This document shows, one piece after another, positions 24,101 to 32,079 of a DNA stretch of 64,000 bases (position 1 is its first letter; every line of letters starts with the position of its first letter). The stretch comes from Tomocerus qinae. Its lineage: Eukaryota; Arthropoda; Collembola; Entomobryomorpha; Tomoceridae. A program made the translations under genes and the position numbers. Under the pieces are notes generated by a model. It saw only the letters and a list, made by a program, of their open reading frames with translations. It had not been told where the DNA came from and did not search any database. The stretch lies in contig CM034549.1 of the NCBI GenBank assembly GCA_020055645.1, positions 1,054,001 to 1,118,000 of the forward strand, read 5' to 3'.

Positions 24101-25131
24101 TGCGGACATAGGCGCAGTGTATTAAGTAATGAGTATGTACTAGGAGATGGTTGAAGAGCGTGAATTAAACATTGCAAAGTAGCACACAAATAAAAACCTT
24201 CGGCAAGCCGTAACAGAAGCTCGCCTGAGTAATGGGGACCGTGTACACATTTTTTGGTGGAATAATAATAGAAATAGATTTATTTTGATTAGTAAATTGT
24301 TATTCAAATTAGAAAATCAAAATAGATTAATATTGACTATAAAAATCAACAGACAATCAAAATAGATTAATATTGACTATGAAAATCAACAGAAAATCAA
24401 AATAGAATAATATTGACTATAAAAATCAACAGACAATTAAAATAGATTAATATACGATGTGTGTTATTAGATACGATCAATCTGATCGTGAAAGTACAAT
24501 ACAAACTTGATGCAGTTTTAATAGGAAACTCTCTATACACATATGCCAGTAAATCGGTATAGATATTATTATCATTTGGGATTTATCTCAATTATTATTA
24601 CACCATATGAATTGTGTGACCCCATGTGGCAATAAGATATTGATATTCAAACAACAAAAATTCAGTGTGAAATTTTTGATCTTCAGTAGTAAAAGACAAT
24701 CCATAGTAAATCTATAAACCATTTTTATAAGTTTTAAGACATCAAATGACATTTTAAAATACTCTAATTGTGACATGTGATAATTTGATTTAGTAATCCT
24801 ACGACGGGGATCTGCACGACCTTCAATGGCATTTATTCACCAGAAAGGGAAGATGACAGCAAAGGATCGAAAGTTACTACTGATGATTCTGGTGATCTTT
24901 GGGACTTTCGTGATCTGTTACTTGCCAATTACCATTTTAAAAGGCTTGAAGAAAGAGAAGAACAACATGTGGAATATCTTTGGTTACCTATTGATCTATA
25001 TGACCACGTGCATGAACCCAATTATCTACGTGGTCATGAGCTCAGAATATCGACAAGCGTACAAGAGCCTTATCATGTGCAAAAAAGACTGGAATGTCAG
25101 CAGTCGAACGAGCAATTCAAATAAAACGTAA
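5916..25131 (+). CDS. Tre1/Moody-family rhodopsin-like GPCR gene (3' three exons)
   Basis: Three exons (5916-6154, 7189-7523, 24794-25131) join in frame with canonical splice sites. They encode TM2 through the C terminus of a class A GPCR. The first of them starts after TTTCAG with [13 protein letters not shown], typical of TM2. The TM3 end has NRY instead of DRY, a known feature of Drosophila Tre1 (trapped in endoderm-1) relatives. TM7 carries NPIIY. Tre1 guides germ-cell transepithelial migration and Moody acts in blood-brain barrier glia in Drosophila; which of the two this matches cannot be decided here. Exons for the N terminus and TM1 must lie upstream of the window. The 17.3-kb second intron is filled with nested transposons. 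The last exon ends in TAA at 25131, followed by AATAAA at about 25289. Confidence 0.85.
6155..7188 (+). other. GPCR intron with a degraded repeat
   Basis: It contains GGCAGTATGCATAATG near 6457 and its reverse complement near 7013-7030, which could be termini of a small element. A short (TCAA)n run at about 6650-6676 looks like the tail of a LINE fragment in minus orientation. The ORF at 6772-6969 has no recognisable domain and I do not call it a gene. Confidence 0.45.
7189..7523 (+). CDS. GPCR exon: TM4, ECL2, TM5, start of ICL3
   Basis: The acceptor is TTTAAG|A and the donor CAAA|GTAACA. The first base completes the split Arg codon of the previous exon, and the last base is completed by the exon at 24794. 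It encodes TM4 ([18 protein letters not shown]), an ECL2 Cys in [10 protein letters not shown]5 ([25 protein letters not shown]) with the conserved Pro and Tyr, and a polar ICL3. If intron 2 were retained, translation would stop seven codons past the donor, at 7543. Confidence 0.87.
7524..8564 (+). other. GPCR intron, unremarkable part
   Basis: AT-rich sequence with no coding region that I can support. At 8473-8562 a segment of about 55 bp (CCCAACTGGCACAAAGGAA through GGGTAGTATTGGGGAT) is present twice in tandem. Confidence 0.5.
8565..8612 (-). repeat. Displaced outer piece of the 22218-23882 palindrome arm
   Basis: In reverse complement this reads CTATGTGTTATTAGATACGA then TCAAAGTGATCCTGAATCCC. 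It matches the continuation of the right palindrome arm at 23890-23935. The expected left-arm counterpart would lie next to 22218, where the R2-like element begins. This piece therefore marks the far side of that insertion. Confidence 0.6.
8613..8894 (-). mobile_element. R2/NeSL-like non-LTR element, 3' end (C-terminal codons and 3' UTR)
   Basis: Read on the minus strand, the codons that end at 17262 (EFNLP) continue at 8894 downward into [19 protein letters not shown] and a stop near 8790. The intervening 8.4 kb is the BEL/Pao element. The GGTAG at 8890-8894 is the BEL target duplication. The remaining AT-rich stretch is the 3' UTR. The continuous frame across the insertion is direct sequence evidence; naming the element as R2/NeSL-like rests on domains at 17262-17888 and 20574-22217. 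Confidence 0.7.
9175..9720. repeat. HINE minisatellite array, ~41-bp unit
   Basis: About 13 head-to-tail units containing GACTATGAAAATCAACAGAA then AATCAAAGCACATTAATGTT, with the last third of each unit variable (AAAATTGA or AAAGCACA). Adjacent units, such as those between 9530 and 9680, are nearly identical, indicating recent local homogenisation. There is no spacer structure. Confidence 0.85.
10135..10203. repeat. (GGAC)n microsatellite
   Basis: An uninterrupted run of about 16 GGAC/ACGG units within the HINE. It lies next to the conserved block GCGTTCGAAAGTTATCGTGG. The ORF rich in RTDG across it is an artefact of the repeat. Confidence 0.95.
10716..11763 (-). pseudogene. BEL/Pao integrase remnants (N- and C-terminal parts)
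   Basis: 11359-11763 reads [20 protein letters not shown] then [17 protein letters not shown], the conserved linker and start of the Pao integrase region. 11037-11324 reads [20 protein letters not shown] through [20 protein letters not shown], the integrase C-terminal region that normally follows the DDE core. 10716-10902 is the last C-terminal piece. The part between, which should contain the zinc finger and catalytic DDE core, is absent, so there is an internal deletion. The pieces are in different frames. Confidence 0.75.
11852..11965 (-). mobile_element. Short LINE-tail/SINE-like insertion with (TAAA)n end
   Basis: The RNase H reading frame is broken here by about 114 bp bounded by GTCGT on both sides (11847-11851 and 11966-11970), a 5-bp target duplication. 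In minus orientation the insert ends in a (TAAA)n run (ATTT repeats at 11851-11873), as non-LTR retroelement ends do. The body is too short to classify. Confidence 0.65.
11966..12636 (-). pseudogene. BEL/Pao reverse transcriptase C-terminal part and RNase H, broken
   Basis: 12412-12636 contains the RT end ([19 protein letters not shown]) and 12182-12439 contains the connection ([17 protein letters not shown], then [20 protein letters not shown]), in a different frame. Around 11970-12180 the RNase H signature ([19 protein letters not shown] and, with a frame change, LWSDSTT) is visible. The RT palm with YVDD is not present between protease and this part, so it was deleted. The copy is a clear pseudogene. 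Confidence 0.75.
12615..13058 (-). pseudogene. BEL/Pao aspartic protease region
   Basis: It encodes [20 protein letters not shown] then [20 protein letters not shown] and HSLFGG, matching the retropepsin-like DUF1758/peptidase A17 segment of Pao polyproteins, with the active-site Asp in LYDPGAQRS. The C-terminal third (after about residue 120) runs into a deletion and out-of-frame sequence. Direction and position between gag and RT remnants agree with the family order. Confidence 0.8.
13150..13480 (-). pseudogene. BEL/Pao gag N-terminal remnant
   Basis: The minus-strand translation [20 protein letters not shown] then [20 protein letters not shown] fits the coiled-coil N terminus of Pao gag. 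A stop codon follows in the next stretch, before a broken continuation reading [19 protein letters not shown]. The central gag and the nucleocapsid zinc knuckles are lost. Confidence 0.55.
13500..13837. other. Sequence between gag remnant and the DUF4780-like unit
   Basis: No gene seen. A (TG)n-like run GTTGTGTGTGTGTGTTAG lies at about 13463-13480, just before this stretch. Confidence 0.4.
13838..14890 (-). pseudogene. DUF4780-like protein gene inside the BEL leader
   Basis: A minus-strand frame runs from a splice-acceptor-like TTTTTAG at about 14890 down to a stop at 13906, with one in-frame TAA at about 14418. The N-terminal half is acidic then basic ([37 protein letters not shown]). The C-terminal half ([57 protein letters not shown]) resembles the DUF4780-type domain found in arthropod TE-associated proteins. 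A minus-strand AATAAA at about 13838 follows the stop. This unit lies between the primer binding site and gag, where BEL elements normally have only a leader, so it is a captured gene or a further nested element. Family assignment is moderate. Confidence 0.5.
14891..15648. other. BEL leader / upstream part of nested unit
   Basis: No ORF that I can support. A short tandem TATTGTAAAATA occurs near 15278-15302. The part adjoining 15649 (from about 15420) is presumably the true untranslated BEL leader. Confidence 0.4.
15649..15666 (-). promoter_or_regulatory. Primer binding site complementary to tRNA-Trp
   Basis: Two bases inside the 5' LTR, the minus strand reads TGGTGACCCCGACGTGAT. This is complementary over 18 nt to the 3' end, including CCA, of eukaryotic tRNA-Trp. 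Minus-strand DNA synthesis of the element would be primed here. The exact match to a known tRNA end fixes the orientation and the 5' LTR. Confidence 0.85.
15669..17261 (-). repeat. BEL/Pao 5' LTR, interrupted by a foldback element
   Basis: The LTR parts are 15669-16196 and about 17244-17261. The uninterrupted sequence ...ATGCTATACTTACATACACATTTTACA of the other LTR (10691-10715) is here split by the foldback between CTATACTTAC and TACATACACATTTTACA, giving a TAC duplication. Confidence 0.85.
16197..17243. mobile_element. Foldback element with ~320-bp arms and repeated core
   Basis: Left arm (CTATGAACGCCACTTTACTT through AAAGCGAATTGTTTCTAAAAACGA, to about 16530) and right arm (about 16915-17243) are reverse complements with few mismatches. 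The core (16530-16915) starts with three direct copies of about 47 bp, TTCTCGGCTAACTCGTGCAA then a run of A and TTCGTATNAATACGAAT. Each copy is itself dyad-symmetric. No transposase. A diverged single arm recurs at 23965-24190. Confidence 0.8.
17262..17888 (-). mobile_element. R2/NeSL-like element: C-terminal zinc knuckle and restriction-like endonuclease
   Basis: The minus frame encodes [20 protein letters not shown], a CCHC knuckle ([18 protein letters not shown]) and a PD-(D/E)XK-like segment ([20 protein letters not shown] then TVRMES). These are typical of the REL endonuclease C terminus of R2/NeSL-group non-LTR elements, which nick target DNA for target-primed reverse transcription. The N-terminal end of this segment continues in frame from LRENSF at about 20574 if the LINE between is removed. 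The C-terminal end continues at 8894 if the BEL element is removed. Confidence 0.75.
17889..20573 (+). mobile_element. CR1-like LINE, 5'-truncated, RT largely intact
   Basis: 17910-18287 encodes the end of an APE-type endonuclease ([29 protein letters not shown]), which shares the LIDHIYV and SDH signature with the LINEs at 27223-30945 and 32527-36038. 18229-20148 encodes the RT: motif [10 protein letters not shown], motif [12 protein letters not shown], motif [10 protein letters not shown], and a thumb with KYLGLFID. The end of the protein is shifted to another frame at about 20093-20332. The 3' tail is an AATCAA-type repeat after TTAATAAAGC. It lies within the R2-like element, and AAAGCT flanks both ends, a likely target duplication. 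Two frame changes make it inactive. Confidence 0.82.
20574..22217 (-). mobile_element. R2/NeSL-like element: reverse transcriptase
   Basis: The minus strand encodes an RT with [19 protein letters not shown], motif A ([18 protein letters not shown]), motif B ([20 protein letters not shown]), motif C ([11 protein letters not shown]) and a thumb. A frameshift near 21100 separates the RT core (21022-22152) from the thumb and connection (20562-21122). It is 5'-truncated at 22217 inside a palindrome arm, and no N-terminal zinc fingers are left. Downstream domains are at 17262-17888 and 8613-8894. Confidence 0.8.
22791..23102 (+). CDS. Hypothetical 103-aa charged protein in palindrome centre
   Basis: I do not recognise this protein. 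It starts [20 protein letters not shown] and is acidic first. A long Glu/Arg-rich helix follows (residues about 40-75, [20 protein letters not shown] then [13 protein letters not shown]). It ends with a Pro-rich and basic tail ([20 protein letters not shown]). The open frame extends upstream to a stop near 22709 without another ATG, so it may be the last exon of a spliced gene; TATACCTATAG at about 22760 is a possible acceptor. An AATAAA-like signal is not obvious directly downstream. Confidence 0.4.
   Translation: MNDKIENPIVEMMDKLDEYCISSNVCQPEREFSAREEWDRLEMPEMMEKLKSEQDRKRREEIRQERRLAREKFLLQQAVFIPPPPNRIFLLGRLRRMFNNIMK
23494..23658 (+). CDS. Short ORF with signal-like start in palindrome right arm
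   Basis: About 54 codons from ATG at 23494, containing [20 protein letters not shown], which looks like a signal or membrane anchor. The mirror copy lies in the left arm on the minus strand (about 22595-22430). In an overlapping frame an equal-length ORF with a strongly hydrophobic segment ([18 protein letters not shown]) is also preserved in both arms. Downstream a perfect donor sequence CAAG|GTAAGTA occurs at about 23836, only in the right arm. Coding status is uncertain. Confidence 0.25.
   Translation: MVWEFMRNWRNLPLSAIVLGCALCSAKNEKLLLRREVIFCAIHSLYYHYLLHNY
23960..24196 (+). mobile_element. Single arm of the 16197-17243 foldback family
   Basis: CACATTAGTTTTCTGAATAG, then GAGGTATATGCGTACCTATT and GTACTAGGAGATGGTTGAAG match the left arm at 16203-16440 at roughly 80 per cent. 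It ends at AGCACACAAATAAAA where a HINE starts. The second arm is missing, so it is a solo arm. Confidence 0.7.
24197..24460 (-). mobile_element. HINE 3'-end fragment, reverse orientation
   Basis: It has the conserved 3' end (CCTTCGGCAAGCCGTAACAG, AGCTCGCCTGAGTAATGG), GTGTACACATTTTTTGG, and about four minisatellite units (AAAATCAACAGACAATCAAA). It is truncated at about 24455. It inserted into the solo foldback arm. Confidence 0.7.
24794..25131 (+). CDS. GPCR last exon: ICL3, TM6, TM7, C-tail
   Basis: The acceptor is TTGATTTAG|TA, in phase with the exon ending at 7523. It encodes a basic ICL3 end ([10 protein letters not shown]), TM6 ([22 protein letters not shown], with the CxxP-like CYLP), a short ECL3 and TM7 ([19 protein letters not shown]) with the NPxxY motif. 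A helix-8 stretch ([14 protein letters not shown]) with a possible palmitoylation Cys and a short Ser/Asn-rich tail follow. The stop is at 25129-25131. Confidence 0.88.
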
Positions 25132-25288
25132 TTAAAATACAAAAGTACCTAATCTCCAGACGTGTACATGTGAATACATGTTATTAATACTGTTCTGTAC
25201 TGTATGTGTGTAAATCATTATAGACAAATATTTGTAATTCTATCTTACTCAATCTTCTCAAATTCTCAACAGATTGTACCTTGTACCT

Positions 25289-25294
25289 AATAAA
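25289..25294 (+). terminator. GPCR polyadenylation signal
   Basis: AATAAA about 160 bp after the stop codon at 25131, in an AT-rich context without another gene in between. Confidence 0.5.
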
Positions 25295-25387
25295 GTAAAT
25301 ATAGAATTCATACAAAACTTATTCACTATTTTTGCACAATTTTAAACCGGGTATATTATTGTAGTAAAGTTTAGGATAAACACATTG

Positions 25388-26724
25388 TAGGGATAGTACT
25401 AAGTTCCAATACACGTTTGTCGGCTAATAACTCAAAAACTAGAGCAGATAGAGAAATGGGAGTACTACCATTGGAAAGAGGCTGAACTAACTTAAAGATT
25501 GGTATATGACAAGTAATTATTTAAAAGTAATTAATAGTCAAAAAATAATGATGAACTAAAATTTAATTTATACATGGGAAACTATAGGGAACAAATACTC
25601 GACATTAATTAACTTTTGTAAGTTGTAAAGAATGTTTCGTGTGTAAAAACTACTCGGAAGTGATTTGTCGTGTCAAGAATCAATTTTTGACCATAATACT
25701 ATCCCCACATCACGCTATTATTAAAAGTGTAGTTAAAAAGTTTGAAGAAACTCGAAATGCAGTAGATGACCGAACGCGAGCTGGCCTCCCCCCCAATTGT
25801 CGTCCTCACAGAATAAAATAAAGTAAGAATTGAAAAGTCGGTACTCTAAGCCAAGTCAGTCCAGTCGAGCCATTTCTAAAAATTTAGGAATACGTGGGCT
25901 TAATGTCCAAAAAGCATTAAAGAAAAGTCTGTATCGTTGTTACTGTCCTACCAATGTCCAGGAAGTAATCCCAGACAAATGAGACCAGTATTCAGTGACC
26001 GGCCATTTTAACCAGCCAGCAGGCCGGCTAAAATGGGTAGCCGGCTGGCCAAAAAGCTTGTTAGCCAGCTAAAATCAAACTATAGGGTTCGGAGACCGGC
26101 CATTTTAGCCGGCCGGCTGGCTGGCTAATATGACTAGCCGACTGGTCATAAAGCTTTTAAGCCGGCTAAAATGGAACACTGAATGAGACTTCATCAAATC
26201 AACCGAGTGAATTCTGTAACGATTTCTTATCACTTCTTGCTGAAAAGTGTGGAGTGATGAGTGCAATTTTATAATCTCAATGAAATTTTTAATCGAAGGA
26301 ATCAAGTGTACTGGACCAATCGAAACCACCATTTTACAGTGGAGAAATGTCTCAAGAGTTAGGGCATAAACTTTTTAACTACACTTTTAATAATAGCGTG
26401 ATGTGGGGATAATATTATGGTCAAAAATTGATTCTTGACACGACAAATCACTTCCGAGTAGTTTTTACACACGAAACATTCTTTACAACTTACAAAAGTT
26501 AATTAATGTCGAGTATTTGTTCCCTATAGTTTCCCATGTATAAATTAAATTTTAGTTCATCATTATTTTTTGACTATTAATTACTTTTAAATAATTACTT
26601 GTCATATACCAATCTTTAAGTTAGTTCAGCCTCTTTCCAATGGTAGTACTCCCATTTCTCTACCTGATCTAGTTTTTGAGTTATTAGCCGACAAACGTGT
26701 ATTGGAACTTAGTACTATCCCTGT
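25388..26724. mobile_element. Long-armed palindrome enclosing a transposase fossil and a MITE
   Basis: The arms 25388-25744 and 26368-26724 (about 357 bp each) are reverse complements with very few differences, for example GAGCAGATAGAG against CTCTACCTGATC. The centre includes about 25720-25990 with translation SVVKKFEETRNAVDDRTRAG and, after stops, RAISKNLGIRGLNVQKALKK. That resembles the helix-turn-helix start of a mariner-like or related transposase. The centre also holds a small MITE (25991-26186). The arms reach into the HTH region, so the fossil overlaps the left inner arm. Confidence 0.75.
25991..26186. mobile_element. Small MITE with AGCCGGCT repeats, hAT-like ends
   Basis: The ends are TTCAGTGACCGGCCATTTTA and, reverse complemented, TTCAGTGTTCCATTTTAGCC. 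CAGTG termini are common in hAT-derived MITEs. Inside are several copies of the palindrome AGCCGGCT and of its extension AGCCGGCTAAAATGG, so the GC content is high against the AT-rich surroundings. I could not find a convincing 8-bp target duplication. Confidence 0.5.
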
Positions 26725-27016
26725 ATATTGTTACCACCAAGGTATTTTGATATCAGTACCGTATTTAGAAGTCGATTTCGGAGGGGGCAATGATATCATA
26801 GGACAATATATATTAGGCATAATCGCGCGAAGCGCGAAAAATTTTAGCTTATTTTGTCTGAAATGAGTCAAAAATAGCTTAAAAATCACATAAAATTTTT
26901 TGGTATTTTGAGAAAAAATTTCCCTTTTTCTTGGATTTCGGGGGGGGGCATTTGCCCCCAATGCACCCCCTCAATACAGCCTTGTTTGATATAGTAACCG
27001 GTTACTATATCAACCT
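26715..27016. mobile_element. MITE with nested G-rich MITE
   Basis: The outer ends pair as TGTTACCACCAAGGTATTTT and its counterpart GGTTACTATATCAACCTACC/TTGGTTACCA near 26990-27030. The inner part (about 26757-26985) is a copy of a G-rich family: CGTATTTAGA..GGAGGGGG, the hairpin CGCGCGAAGCGCG, TTCCCTTTTTCTTGGATTTC then a G run, GCACCCCCTCAATACAGCC. Related copies lie at 46552-46908, 52978-53222 and 62340-62510. Non-coding. Confidence 0.6.
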
Positions 27017-27162
27017 ACCTTGGTTACCACAGTGAAAGATCAAAGTATGAAGTACAGGGCAAGACAGGATCCATTATCGTCATGTAAACACAGTAAACAG
27101 TAAAAAAATCATTGACTTTTGTCGAAGTCAGAGCTGTCCGCGGTAAGGCCTATGTTAGAAAA

Positions 27163-27222
27163 CCTACAGCAAGCCGTAACAGAAGCTCGCCTGAGTAAAG
27201 GTTAACGTTTACACATTTTGGT
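27163..27222 (-). mobile_element. HINE 3' end, separated from its body by a LINE
   Basis: CCTACAGCAAGCCGTAACAG, AGCTCGCCTGAGTAAAGG and TTACACATTTTGGTA; the sequence then breaks into the LINE tail. In the intact copy at 8968-10243 the same place continues GATAGCGAAAAGTACTCGCACG, which is found here at about 30946. Confidence 0.75.
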
Positions 27223-30200
27223 AGATTCGTATTCGTATTCGTATTTATTTGAGCGCCAGAAAGTTCAAATCTTACAAGAAGAAATGTTTTAACAACAGTC
27301 AGCACTGAAGGCAAGCCAGCATCGTCACCTTACTCCCATAATCAAAGCCGATTCGTACCCAGATAAAGTTCGATAGTCAATTTATACAGACAAACATACC
27401 TAAGTTTAATGTGTTGGAACACATAAATATTCTAAAAATTAAAGTTAATAACAACTAGTAGATAGAAGCGTACTTAAAATTATATTAGTGCTAGTATACA
27501 TAGTCATCCTTCCGTAATAGAAGTAGATATTGGTTTAGCAGAATTCCAAAATTACAGACAGACAAATTTTTAGCTTTCAGCACATGACTAAGGGAGTTCC
27601 AAGAATTACTGGCATAAAATACAGGACTTTTTGCAAAAGTAGCTGTTTGATGATAAATAACTGGTAGATCATTGGATTGCCTTGTGCGTCTTGTTGATAC
27701 AAAATCTTTATCGTTACAGTAATAGTTTTTAATTGAAATAATTTTGGTACCAAATATTAATATCTTATACAAACTTATCATTGTAACATATAGTAGTCTT
27801 TCTTGTAAAGTTAAAAGATTACCTTTTTCAAGTAACATATAGTAACTTTTTGATGATCTAATTTACATTGCTTAACTTTAAGATTATTTTCAGTAGTAGC
27901 ATTAGACCAAAAGTATTTATTATAATATTTTTCTAATTTAGGATACTGATAGATACATAGAGCCCTGTTAATTTTATTTTGAAGAGTACCCAGTTGATTT
28001 AATTTAGTAGGGCCCCAAATAGATATGGCGTAGTCAGAAAAGGGAAGCACGTAGGTACTAAGAAGCATTGCATATATCTTAAAAGGTACTTGTCTTCTGA
28101 CTCTATTTAGTGCACCTAGCGCTGAGGAGTATCTCTTTTCAACAAAGTTGAAATGGTCATTGTAGTTTAATTTAGAATCTAGATATACCCCTAAATATTT
28201 GAATACAAAGACACGTTCTATATCATGTCCATTACATTTTACAGCAAGATTGTCATCTACACATGTGTTAATTTTGGTAAAGACCATAAATTTTGTTTTA
28301 TTGTAATTTAATTGCAAACCAACTGATTTACACCATTCATCTAAATCTTTTAAGTAAGATTCCAGTGTTTTGGTAATTTCAGTGGCGCTCTCATTAGCAT
28401 AAATTATTACCAAATTGTCTGCAAATAGGACATGAAATATACCTTTACTTTTTAATTTAACCGAAATAACATTGAAATATAGATTAAACAATAGAGGCCC
28501 AAGTACTGACCCCTGGATGACCCCACGTCCGTATTCAAACTGCTGGGAAATGTACTTTCCATTTACTACTACAAATTTACGGTTTAAAAAATAATTTTTG
28601 AACAAATCACTAAAGACAGTAGGAAATTTATAGTAAGTTGTCAACATTTCAGTTAAATTGTTTTGAATCACGTGGTCAAAGGCCTGTTTTAGGTCAATAT
28701 ACAAGGCCCCCACTTTCATTTTTGGTTTGTCCAGTTCAGAGTATAATTTTTGAGTATAAGTAGAAAGCGCAGTTACACAAGATCTTCCTGGTCTAAAACC
28801 ATGTTGTTCGTCAGTCAGTAATTCATTGTCTTCTACATATGTGGATATATTTATTTTAATTATCACCTCAAACCATTTACTTAGCAGTGGCAAATTGCTA
28901 ATAGGACGATAGGATGAGGGATCTGATTTGCTACCTTTATTTTTGTATAATGGTACAATTTTGCTTTGTTTCCATAAATTAGGCAAAGTTCCAGAATTTA
29001 GAACATTATTGAATATGATAGTTAAATTGTCAATGATAGATGTCATACAACCCTTGATAACCTGAGCAGGTATCTCTACATTCTTATCAGCTACTTTAAA
29101 CTTAACTTTATTTGCAGCTCGGACTAAATCCTCCTTTGTAATTGTTAAAGGTAACTTAGTGGACAGATTGTCCGTATCAATTAAAGTATAGTTAGAAATA
29201 TCGCCTAGTATTTTATAAAATTCATCTACCTGAGAATCACTTTTACTGTTTACCATAAAAGTATCAGCTAGAGTTTCACATATGGAAGCATTGCTCTCAA
29301 TTATACAATCATTAATATTGAGAGATCCAATGCAATTTGATTGTTTACGATTATTACAAAAAAGTATATTCAATTTATGCCATATACTACATGAATCTTT
29401 GTTATCAGTCAACTCTTTGATAAAATAATCTTTCTTTGCCTGTGCCAATTCTTTAGAAACTCGATATTTCAATCTTTTGAACTTAATTTGTAATTCTGAA
29501 CTAAAGTGTTTATCAAGTTTGTTTTTTACCTTTTGTTTCTCATAAATCATGGCTCTTAAACCTGGTGCATGCGTTTCATTGAGCCATGGTGATAAAAAGA
29601 CTTTAGTATAACCAGTACGTAATGGAATGTATTGGTCTACGAGTTTTTGAATTTCATTTGTAAAAAAATCTAGTTGCACGTTTACTTCCAAGTCTGATAG
29701 CGTGCTCCAATTCAGCTAACTAACTTCAAGATTTAAGTCATTCCAGTTAACCTTGTTATAATTGCGATACTGTATTCTTTCTGAGATGAATTTAACATCA
29801 GATTTGTGTAGGGTAACCATAACGCACCTATGATCTGAATTAGTCAATGAAAATACATCAAGATTTGTTTTAGATACATCAATATTTGTATAAATATGAT
29901 CAATCAAAGTACTAGTCTGATAAGTTACTCTAGTTGGTTGATTGACCAATTGGGTAAAGTTAAAGGATTTCGTTGTCTTAATTAAATTACGCGTAATAGA
30001 ATCATCATTCAGGAGATTAATATTAAGATCACCAAGTATTATTACATTGCTTTGGAATGCCTGATTTGATAACAGTGTTTCTAAAGTGTCAATAAAGACA
30101 CTACCAGGTATATGGGGTGGATTATAAACAACAACAATACTTATACTTAGTTTCTTATACTTAGTCTTAACTTGCAATATGTGAATTTCCAAATCAATAT

Positions 30201-30945
30201 GTGAATTAACATCATATTCGATCTGTTTACATGTAATATTGCTTTTAGTATAAATTATAGTACCTCCCCCATCATTGTGTTGTCTATCAATTCGTATCAT
30301 TTTGAATAGCATAAGTTTTATCAAGGTCTAGATTATTTAACTTAGACTCAGTTATTGCAAAAAATTCAATTTTATGCTCATTCAAAAAAAGCTCGACATC
30401 AAAAAATTTGTTTCTAATAGAATTAATGTTGAGATGAGCTGCTCTAAATCCCTTCTTAAATTGCGGAATTGGGATTTTAAAGTTACTATTAGGGGTTAAA
30501 AAATTATCATTTTCTTGAAAACACAAATAAGTATCATTGGATAGTTTTGCCATATCAGCCTCATCAATATTAAATGGCAAGACCATGCACTGATTGCATA
30601 TATTGCTATTGGTTAGAGTATTATTGCACGATACGCATTTTTTGTCATAAATAACTAAACAGTGCTTACATCTCCAGTTTTTTTCTAAAGCCTTAAATTC
30701 ACTTATACCGATTGTGACTTGACAAATAGACGTTTCCCACAATTCCAGGATAACACAGGCAGGTACTGTAGTCATTTCAATACCTATTCATGTTAATTTA
30801 GTGACCGGTCACCAATTGTGGGAAACCTCTATACGATGATATATTTTGCTACATCTGTTGCACTGAAGTTTAAAATGTCTTGCGCCGATTTTCTTTCCAG
30901 CAGTACACTCCGGGTCAGCACAGGTCCTGGATTTCTTCGTGCTTG
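27223..30945 (-). mobile_element. CR1-like LINE, full-length but decayed
   Basis: Minus-strand order: PHD/zinc-finger-like N terminus (30600-30940, with CxxC pairs such as CKHC and CVSC), APE-type endonuclease (29716-30480: AHLNINSIRNKF, ITESKL, ILGDLNINLL, LIDHIY, NSDHRC), and RT (27811-29691: YRPISNLPLLS, motif A YIDLKQAFD, motif B IQGSVLGPLLF, motif C LLFADN). A C-terminal end in another frame covers 27491-27838. The second catalytic Asp of motif C is Asn, and frameshifts and stops separate the domains, so it is dead. The 3' end is an (AATACG)n-type tail at 27223-27250. It inserted into a HINE. Confidence 0.85.
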
Positions 30946-31460
30946 CCAAAGTACTCGCACGTAACACAAAACCGAACGTACGGATTTTGATCAAAATTTC
31001 AGAATTGAGTCTTTATATATGTAGCTACGACATATTAAAAATTCAGACATTGGAAACGAAGCTATATTATTTGAAAAATCAACAAAAAATCAAAATTGAT
31101 AATTGTTGATTAGGATAATCAACAGAAAACTACAATTGATAATTGTTGATTAGGAAAATCAACAGGAAAATAAAATTGATAATTGTTGATTAGGATAATC
31201 AACAGAAAACTAAAATTGATAATTGTTGATTAGGAAAATCAACAGGAAAATAAAATTGATAATTGTTGATTAGGAAAATCAACAGAAAACTAAAATTGAT
31301 AATTGTTGATTAAGAAAATCAACAGAAAATCAAAATTGATAATTGTTGATTGGGAAAATCAACAGAAAATCAAAATTGATAATTTTTGATTGGGAAAATC
31401 AACAGAAAATTAAAATTGATTACTGTTGACTATGAAAATCAACAGAAAATTAAAATTTCC
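30946..31460 (-). mobile_element. HINE body with minisatellite, right of the LINE
   Basis: AAAGTACTCGCACGTAACAC through TTCAGAATTGAGTCTTTATA matches 9035-9170 closely. About nine units of about 40 bp follow (AAAATCAACAGAAAACTAAA then ATTGATAATTGTTGATTAGG). It stops at 31460 without the 5' terminal AGCTCGCC block, so it is truncated. Confidence 0.75.
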
Positions 31461-32079
31461 ATGTATGGAGTCCTTATCTTTTAACGTTCGTTTTTTCACC
31501 GATTTATTCTAGTAAGTATTAATGTTGCCTCAGACAGAGCTTTCGTGAACTTTTTCAAATTCTGACCACAGTCTAAAACGATTCTGATTGGTGGAAATTT
31601 TTTTCGATTAGCCAATGAAATTGCAGAGATTCATAATCAAATTTTATATGCACCCTAGTTAGTACCCCAAGGGGTAACATTTCATGAAACAATGCTCTCA
31701 ATACTCAATAGTATATTATAGCCTGTGCATTTATGGTAAAAAAATATGAACTAGGAATCTTCCCGCGCTGTGAATCGCGCCACAACAACAACTTTGCTAT
31801 CTGGTCAAATTTTTTCATTATTAATTAAAACAACATAGTTATTTTTGTTTTTCGGATAATCAAAATTAGCTAATCGGAATCTAGAGATCTCATTACACTA
31901 GAAGGTCATCGAAAACTTGACTCAAACAAAACTCAAAAGTGAATTTTATAGTACAGAAATTTTTATTTTTAAAATTGTTGTCGATCTCTCGGTTTATTCG
32001 TATACAATATTATACGAAGGAGTCTGTGCAATGCTCAACATTAGAAGTTCTTGTATCTGGATGCTGCTCTGAACCTGGC
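31461..32079. other. Non-coding; part resembles the 53571-56083 palindrome arm
   Basis: 31575-31740 (CTGATTGGTGGAAATTTTTT, CCAATGAAATTGCAGA, GGGGTAACATTTCATGAA, TTATAGCCTGTGCATTTATG) aligns with 53615-53765 (TGATTGGTCCAAATTTTTTG, GTCAATGAAATTGCAGA, GGGGTAGAATTTAATGAA). It is therefore a diverged solo arm. No gene seen in the remainder. Confidence 0.5.

Noticed and set aside
25991..26186. A confirmed hAT MITE
   Set aside because: CAGTG ends are suggestive but no 8-bp target duplication could be seen, so I kept the class tentative.
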